From positions 13,004,379-13,068,378 of the forward strand of contig NC_086184.1 in assembly GCF_023053635.1 (NCBI RefSeq): a DNA stretch of 64,000 nt, read 5' to 3'. The translations under genes were made by a program, and so were the position numbers. Shown piece after piece: positions 50,325 through 59,500 of the stretch. The first letter of the stretch is position 1, and every line of letters starts with the position of its first letter. This DNA is from Elgaria multicarinata webbii (Eukaryota > Chordata > Lepidosauria > Squamata > Anguidae). The notes below the pieces were generated by a model. The model had not been told where the DNA came from. It did not search any database and saw nothing but the letters and a program-made list of their open reading frames with translations.

Positions 50325-53300
50325 CACAGAGACAGAGAGAGAAACTTCAGCAGATTTTCTCAGCCTTTGGAGACATCTTGGCTCCTCTCCAGCTGAAACT
50401 GACTAGCGTCCTGGTCATATGCTGTATTGAACTGCAAATATGTAAGTGGCAGTTAGCTGTTTGGGAGAAGAGAGGCTTTGTACCAGAAAAGCCAAAAGGT
50501 TTCTTCTGATCTGCTCTCCGTCCAACAATAAATCCATAAAGGCGGGTTGAACCTGATCAAAATAATTGGATGGATGACTTTTCTCTTTGCTCTAAGATGA
50601 AGGCGATGAGAGTGAGGGCAGTGAATACGGCAGCTGCAGCGATTACGGAAGCCGGGGAAAGCCAGGGACGGCCTTACAGAGGCTCATCCCAGAAGGGAGC
50701 CTGCTCTTCCCGGACACTTTTGAGACGAACCACCTCCTCTTTTATGAGCGATTCAAAGCCTACCAGGACTACATGTTGGGTGAGTCACCCCTCGCCTTCT
50801 AAGGGTTTGGTCTTGATATCGGTGCCATTCCAGAATGACTTATCATTCATGTCAGCCGTACCCAACCGCTCACCCTTTAGATGCGAGTTCCCATCATCCC
50901 CAGCTAACATGCTGGCTGGGGGTGATGGGAGCTGTAGTCCCACACATCTGAAGACACCAGGTTGGGGAAGGCTGATCGACGTATTTGTCCGTTGAATTTA
51001 TAACCTGCACTTTTAGGTTGAGAACCCACACAAGGCAGGCTTGCAGAATAACCAGCATGGCTCTTGTTTGCATGTTCAGATCTGCCTTGTGTCGTCGTCC
51101 CCCGCCCTGCTCTGGGCCTAGATAATGTGCAATCAGCATATGCTCTCTCTCTCTCTCCCCACCTCATCTCCCCAAATTTGGTTTCTAGCTGACTGTAAAG
51201 CCTCGGAGGTGAAAGAATTCACAGCGGAGTACTTGGAGAAGGTCCTTGAACCCTCAGGGTGGCAGGCCGTCTGGCGTACTAATGTGTTCGAGGTGCTGGT
51301 GGAGGTAAATGCCATTTCATTGTTTAGATCAGGCCTGGGGCACTTATGGCTTTCTAGATGTTTTGGTCTCCACCTACAATGAACCATTTACTTTGCTATT
51401 CCTGAACTGCTTCTGCTCCTAGCTTAAAATGATCTGTGCTGTAATGTGCTGTGCTTGTGGCATAGAATTGGTGCAGAGCAGGTGGACATAAAACATAACC
51501 TTCATGTGCCACAGAGACTTCCCTCCAGCCACTCAGAGTCAGTAGGCAAGATGTCCAAGTGTCCCACATTCTGGCCTGGCTTGGCTCTACTGAGGCCTTG
51601 GTTCTTGCCTGGAGAGCCGGGTCTCCCGAACCCTAATTCAGAAAAAAAGGCTGAAGGGGATTGAAACAGGGGTTTGGGGACATTGTGTAAAGCCACGTCA
51701 GCAGCAGTTTTAAAGTCATGTTGACTGGCCTTTGTTTAAAACAATGGACGGGGCCTTTTCGGTGGTGGCCCCCAGACTGTGGAACGATCTCCCTGACGAG
51801 GCTCGCCTGGCACCAACGCTGCTATCTTTCTGGTGTCAGGTTAAGACTTTCCTCTTTGCCCAGGCATATGGTGGCACATCTTAATCACCCACATTTTTAG
51901 TTCTTAACGGTTTTTAATGCTTTATGTGTGTCTGTATTTTAGAATTTTAAATTTTGTATACTCGTTATCTTAATTTTAGAATTACTGTGAACCGCCCAGA
52001 GAGCCCTGGCTATGGGGGCGGTATATAAGTGTAATAAATAAATAAATCTACAGTATAAAACTGCAGTATAAAAATAATAACTGAATAGGAGGTAGCAGCA
52101 GTGCAGAGATTTAAATTACAATCTCAGATATAAAACACACCCAAAAAACTAAAATGCCTGAGGAAATAAAAAGGTCTTCCCCTGGTGTCGGAAAGAACAC
52201 AAAGTTTGCACTAGGGTTGTACATCAGACACGTTGATTTGGGGGCCTCATAGCTGTCACTGTAGCCCGAAGATGGCACCATGCATGATTTTACTGGGTTT
52301 AACTGGTTGTACCCAGCTAATTTATTTAGTTATGATTACATTTCTATGCTGCCCGATAGCTGAAGCTCTCTGACCAGTTTTCAACAATTGAAACCGCAAA
52401 CTACATCATAATATACAACGGCCCCATTCAGAAGACACCTTAAACCATGGCTTTAACTACAGTGGTTAAGCCAGAAAGCCGGGCCGTGTTCAGAAGACAC
52501 CTTAAACCATGGCTTTAACCACCACCACCCGTCTAATTTGTATACCGCCTTCCACATAAATATGCCCAAAGTGGTTCACAACATATATCAATTCATCATT
52601 ACAATCAACAGTCTCTAGCACAATTCATCTAAATGTGTAATACGACAAACAAAATAAACAATGCATTTCAATAATGTGAACGTTCTAACATTTTACATTC
52701 ACTATTAAATAGACACTACCAATAAGCCTTATTCACTGTGGTTAAAGCCACGGTTTAAGGTGTCTTCTGAACGGGGCCCCTATAACATGTAAAGGTTTAA
52801 AATCACAGTAAAAAACTACCAAGCGAAATAAGACCTAGCGGCAATGCAGGAATTTAAAATACAATAACAGATTTAAAACAACAGAGTATTTATGTATTTG
52901 GGTTTATTTTAGAAAGAAAGTGGGGGAGAAGTTTCATAAATGGAAGAGGCAAAAACAATGCACGGCTTCTTACCTGTCTCTGCTTAATATACCAGGTTGT
53001 TGATGTGGAGTGCTCCACCCTGAAGGCCGTCGTGCGCCTCTGTGAGCCGTTCCTGTGCGAGACCCAGGAGGGCGCTTTTACCCTGGAGCGCATGCGAGAG
53101 CTGCTGGAACTGAAGGAGCACCGGCTGCCGTTGCAGGAGCTGTGGGTCGTCTTCGATGAATCGGGGGAGTTTGACCAGACGGCGCTCGCTATTGAGCATG
53201 TCAGGTAGGTCGGGGCAGGTGGATCGGCGTCTATTGGGAACTCTCTGGGTGATTTGCACTAGATTGGCAAGGCTTTCTGACTCCTGGCTGTCTAAAACGG

Positions 53301-56300
53301 AAAGGAGAAACGTGGGATTGCGGTGGAGAAAACTTGGAGTGAATTTGTGTGTGTGAATGTGAGTGAGCGAAAGGACTGAGAGCTTAGTCCTGGGTCTGTG
53401 CTGGGAAAACCAGGAGTGGATTTGTGTGGGTGTGAAAGGACTGTGAGCTCAGTTCTGGGGCTGTTCACAGATTCCCGGGTGGAGTATGTGCTCCAACCTT
53501 ATTGCTTAAGGTCTGACCTTAAGGAGACTTGTCAACTTAAAAGTCTCTTAGCATTTAAGATAGGGTGACCCTATGAAAAGGAGGACAGGGCTCCTGTATC
53601 TTTAACAGTTGTATTGAAAAAGGAATTTCTGCAGGTGTCATTTGTTTATATGGAGAACCTGGTGAAATTCCCTCTTCATCACAGCAGTTAAAGCTGCAGG
53701 TGCCCTGCCCTCTTTTAAATCTGGTCACTCTAGTATAGCTCCTGCGGCTTTAACTGCTGTGATGAAAAGGGAATTTCACCAGGTTCTCCATACATACAAA
53801 TGACACCTGCTGAAATTCCCTTCTCTATACAACTATTAAAGATACAGGAGCCCTGTCCTCCTTTTCATAGGGTCACCCTATTTAAGAAAGCGATCAAGAC
53901 TGATCTCTTCCGGCAGGCCTACCCAGCAAAATTTTAGAATGTTTTTAATATTTTTTAAATAATGTGTTCTATGTTTTTAATCAATTTTATGTATTTATAC
54001 TTATTGTCGTTCCCCGCCTTGATCCAAACAGAGAAGATTTTTTTTTATATTATTATTGTTATTGTTATTGTTATTATTATTATTATTGTTATTGCTTAAG
54101 TCTCAAGTGTATGTCCTGTCGCTCTTTTGCACCTGTGTCTGCTTGGTGGGTCTTGAGCAGGACCGGCCCTCTCATGAGGCAGGGTGTATCATCCACCTTG
54201 GGTGGCAGAGTGGGAGGCGTGGCAATTTGCACATGCCTCTCCCCAGATGGGAGGACCTGCCGATGCCATGTGCCTGCTCATACACCAACCCACCCTTTAC
54301 GGCCATTGCCATGTCTTACTTCCCACTCCACTATCTACCTACCCGCCTTATTGCTGTCACGTCTCACTCTGCAGATCCTCTCAGAGCGAGCAGCAGATAG
54401 ACGAGCTTTCTGAAGAGCTGTGGGCCTCTTCAAACAGCCAACCAGGTCCAAACAGCCAACTGGGTTCTTCCTTAAAGCCAGGCTTTGTGGGCGTGGGTAT
54501 CCCTGAAGCATTGTGGGAGTTTTTGTCCCTGGTGGCGGCTCCGATTCCGGTAGGGCTGTGAATACATTCTGGATTGTAGTCAGAACCAGCCGGAAACTCT
54601 AAAAGGTGCTATCCAAGCTGCTGACCCTATTTCGGGAACAGGGCCTTTTTGTCGGAGGCACGGGATAAAAATACTTTAAATAAAAATTAAAACAAATCTC
54701 CAAAAGATGAAACTGCAAAGAGCAGAGATCTAGAATACGGAGGAGCGAATTCAAGGGATGAAAAGGGTTCTATTGTGGAATGAGAAGATAGGAAAACCGG
54801 CACGGCAAAAGCTGGGCTGAGGTGGAAATTGAAATGGGAGATGACGTTTTGAGATTCCTGTATTCTCTCTTGCGTTGTGAATCTTGTCCTCTGTTTCCAG
54901 GCTCCGAATTAGCCACTCAATTTGCTCTTTTGTTCGGAAGGTTTTTCTACAAACACGTTTGGCGGAGCTGGGATGAAGAGGACGATGATGACTTTGATTA
55001 CTTTGTCAGATGCGTCGAACCTCGTCTCAGATTGTAAGTGCCTCTTACAGATATTTTTGAGCCCTGGTGTTGGCTATTCCTGAACAGCTTCTGCTCCTAG
55101 CTTCAAGTGATCTGTGTTGCATTGTGCTGTACTTGTGGCCTAGATTTGGCACAGAGCAGGTGTTCTGCCTCGGAATGTCCAGCTGCTCCAGCAACAAAGA
55201 AATTTGCAGTCCAGCTCCTGTGCGGGAAGGGGAAATTGGCAGTTCGGCTGTGTTTAAAAGCCTCATTCAGGGGCAGACTGAGTACTGGGAAGAGCCCCAA
55301 GTGGTAGAAGGCGCTAAAAGACACTTAGATCAAGGCAAGGAGGTGGAAGAAAGGGTGCAGAACAGGCACTTTAATATCTTGAGAAAAAAAGGAACCGAAT
55401 GAAGTGTTGGCGGAGAATGAGTCTTGAGGAAATGGAGGAATTGATTGAAGAAGTGAATCGGACAGCAGGCTTTGAAGAAAGCGTCACAGGATTTAAGACC
55501 GCTTTCCCCAAACTGGTGCCCTCCAGATATTTTGGACTACCTCTCTCATCATCTCTGCTCATAGGCCATGATGAGTGGGGCTGCTGGGAGTTGGAGTCCA
55601 AAACCTCTGGAAAGCAACAGGGAAATCAAGGCTAAGTTGAGGGGGGCTGTGTACTGCTGCAGTAGGGATAGAAAGTGGAAGGCAACTGAGGCCGGTCAAG
55701 AGATGGGGTGGCTAAAGGAAGCAGGACAAAGTAGCCAGTCGCCTGAAAAGACCACTGAGTAGTGGAGCCATGGAGTTGAAGGAAGAGGGGCCCAGAGAGG
55801 AAGGATTGAAGCAAAACTATAAATAGGGCCTAGAAGAGGCAGGGGATCAGTCATGGATAGGAAGGCAGGAGAGAGAGTTGAGGGGGAGACAGGATTATTA
55901 GTCTAGCCTTGGGATGGGGAACCTCCGGCCCGTGGGCCGAATTTGGTCTGTCAGGTCTGTGAGGCCCCCCACTTCCTGAAGAGCAGCAGGGCTTCCTTTG
56001 CATGCCATTCACCCTGTCTGATAGGTGAATTCTGTAACATTTTAACGCGGCCATCCTAGAGGGCAATTGGTGTCATATGTGGAGATAGAGATGAACCTCA
56101 TACCATAATAATAATATAATATAATATTTCTTACCCGCTTCTCTGATCAGATCGAGGTGGGGAACAAGAACAAGCATAAAATGCACAAAATACTGATTAA
56201 AAACATAGCATGCACTGTTAAAAGCATCCTAAAAGCATATTGAAAGTATCCTGACCCGATACCCGTTGGACGCCCATGAGCAGGACCTGAGTGCAAAAAC

Positions 56301-56495
56301 ATCCTCCTGCTCATGTATCTCACCAACTGATAAATAGAGAGGTAACATATAGCCAGTGTGGCATAGTGGCTAGAATGTTGGACTGGGAGTCGGGAGGTCC
56401 CAGGTTCTAGTCCCTACTCTGCCGTGAAGCTCACTGGGTGACTTTGGGAAAGTCACTGACTCACCCTAGCCTACCTCACAGGGTTGTTGTGAAAA

Positions 56496-56543
<48 letters not shown>

Positions 56544-59500
56544 TATATCCCACCTTTTTCCCAGTACTGGGACTCAAGGTGGTTTACAAGATTAAAACAC
56601 GTACAATTAAAACATAAATATAAATCGTGTCAGCCACCTTGGGTTCCTTGTAGGAAAACAATCAAATCAATAAATACATAAATTATGATTTGTTGCCACT
56701 GATAACTGCATCCTCTATTCTTTGGCTTCTAGTTCACTTGACAGAATAGGATTATTTTTTTTTTAGTAGTTATATTACTCATTTGTATTCCGTAAACCTT
56801 GCAGGAGAAAACAAGTTTTAGCAGGAGAGTTATGGGTTATTGTTAATTCTGTCGCATGCATGGCACCAGCTCGCCTCTAGATGGCAATATAAAACTGACT
56901 TGTAGGATTTTGTAGGAGGGAGGCATTTTTAATTCGAGGAATTCTAGCTTAGTCAGAATACATGCAGATGCTGGGAGTCTCCCTCTGGCCCAGGAATATG
57001 GATCTTTGGCTGTTTCTACACCTGCGTTTTTTCCTGGGATCATCCCTGTGCACCCAAATGACACAAGGGGATCCCGGGAGCAGGCAGGGATGATCCCTCC
57101 ATTTTCCTGGGATAACCCTTAGGTGTAGAAAGGGCCTTGGTGGAATAATGCAGGATTTGTCCCCCTTCACCCCAGTTTTGCCAAGCTCATCTTAATGTTA
57201 CAAGTCCCCACTTTCTTTTATTCCTGGAGAGTGATAGCCAAACTCTCTGCTCCTACGTAACTGTGCACCTTTGGCCATATGCCAGGTCCTCTTTTTGTTT
57301 TGTTCCCTTGCTCTTTAATATTTTTAAGTCATGCCAAAGTGCTCCTATTCTGGGAATTCGTCAGAAGAGCTTTGCTGCATCAAACCCCAAATCCATCTAA
57401 ATTAGGAGTGTTGGACCTCTTTCAGCCCAAGGGGCCGGATTCCATGTGGGAGAAGCTCTTCGGGGGAGGAGCGCGTTCCAGTGGTGGGTGTGGCCAATGG
57501 CAAAAGAGGCGTGGCCAAAATATTTTCACTTCATGCTCTTACTGCCAGTAAGTGAGCCTTAGGGGAGGTATTTCAACCTTTTAGAATGGGGAGAAAAACA
57601 CCGCCAAAGCCAGGGCACCACCCAATGATTGGCCTTCCAAGGGAAGGGGACGTGGCTATTTAAGACAGTGACCAGGTTTGCATGACCACTGCAGCCCACC
57701 ATGGCTTATTTATTCAAGCCACGGTGGGCTGCGGAATTCATGCAAACTCAGTCGCTCTCCCAAAACAGTTTGAAGGGGGATCAGGCCGAGTCAAATTAGT
57801 GGTTTTATTATTGTATGCTGTTGATTGTTTTTCTGCCCATAAAAACCCTTGCATAAACCACCCTCACTGGGTTTGCTAAATGCGGTAAGCCACGGCAACT
57901 GCCCGTCACGGCTGGAATATTCAAAAGGGCGTCTGGCAAGAGTTAAGCCATGGTTTGTTGTTTATTCGTTAAGTCGCTTCTGACTCTTCGTGACTTCATG
58001 GACCAGCCCACGCCAGAGCTTTCTGTCGGCCGTTGCCACCCCCAGCTCCCCCAAGGTTAGGTCTGTCACCTCCAGAATATCATCCATCCATCTTGCCCTT
58101 GGTCGGCCCCTCTTCCTTTTGCCTTCCACTTTCCCTAGCATCAGCCTCTTCTCCAGGGTATCCTGTCTTCTCATTATGTGGCCAAAGTATTATGTACTTT
58201 GTATTATGTACAAAGTATTATGTGGCCAAAGCCATGGTAGGCTGTAGGAATTGTGCGAATTGGTCTTGAAGTTACTGCCGCATCTTGTGGTAGCAAATAG
58301 CATAATTGAATTATACACTGTGTGAAGTCCCCCCCTTTTGTCCTGGGTTTGCTGCCAATCGTTTTCACTGGGTGCGCATGAGCTCCAAGGGGGAAGTGGG
58401 GAGAAATTCTTTCTAGCTCCGAATTCTGCAATCGGGATCAATGGTGGTAAATTCCCGTATTCCTGCATTTTTTTTCTTAACTCCGGCTTCCTTCGTACAG
58501 ATCTATTCCTATCCAGCCCTAACCCTGAATTCCAGGTACTAACTCTGGAATTCCAACATCCTAACCCTGAATTCCAGGTACTAACTCTGGAATTCCAACA
58601 TCTTAACCCTGAATTCCAGGTACTAACTCTGGAATTCCAACATCCTAACCCTGAATTCCAGGTACTAACTCTGGAATTCCAACATCCTAACCCTGAATTC
58701 CAGGTACTATGACATCCTGGAAGACCGGGTCCCTTCCGCTCTTGTGGCGGACTACCACAGCCGGCTTTCCCAGTGTGAGGAGCTCTACCGCATGTTCTTA
58801 GACCTCAGGAACAATATCTCAGGCAGCGATTCGGACTCCGAAGCAGAAAACGTCTCCATGGTGGAAGGCATGAAACTCTACGAAAGGATGGAGCACCTGA
58901 AACAAAAGTTGAAGATTATTGAAAATCCTCTATTGAGGTAAAGTGAATTTGTATCTTTTTTTTTGCGTTTAAAAATATAATGAGTTTATGGGGGTAGAGC
59001 TGTGAAGGCATGGGACCCCCCCTTAGAAAAAAAAGCCAGGGAGGAAAACCCTAGGAATTTTGGGGAAATTGGGGGAAAATTTTCTCTCTGTTCCCCCCGC
59101 CACGCCTTCACATCTCAATGTGAGGGTTTAGTGGGGAGTCTTCCACGGGATCTGGACGACTGTTTTTCCTAGTAGTGCTGGCTCCAGGTCCTTGGGAAAG
59201 ACGCCCTCGATGCCCCCCTCCCTCGGTGAATCTCCCTTATTTATTTATTTATTTATTATTACATTTATATCCCGCCTTTTTTCCTCTTAAGGAACCCAAG
59301 GTGGTGTACATAATCCTCCTCCTCCTCTCCATGTTATCCTCACAACAACAACCCTGTGAGGTAGGCTGGGCTGAGAGTCTGTGACTGGCCCAAAGTCACC
59401 CAGTGGGTTTCCATGGCTGAGTGGGGACTAGAACCTGGATCTTCCGACTTAGCCACTACACCACACTCTCTCCCTTCTCACCACTATTGTCACCAGCTGC

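Noticed and set aside
58519-58708. CRISPR-like regular repeats
   Set aside because: No variable spacers, vertebrate intron context, and the unit is a plain head-to-tail minisatellite.
58338-58712. A 124-codon repetitive open frame (LEFQHPNPEFQVLT units)
   Set aside because: It is the 42-bp array read in a frame that is out of step with SHCBP1 exon 6 and ends just inside it; 42 is a multiple of 3, so openness in one unit carries to all.
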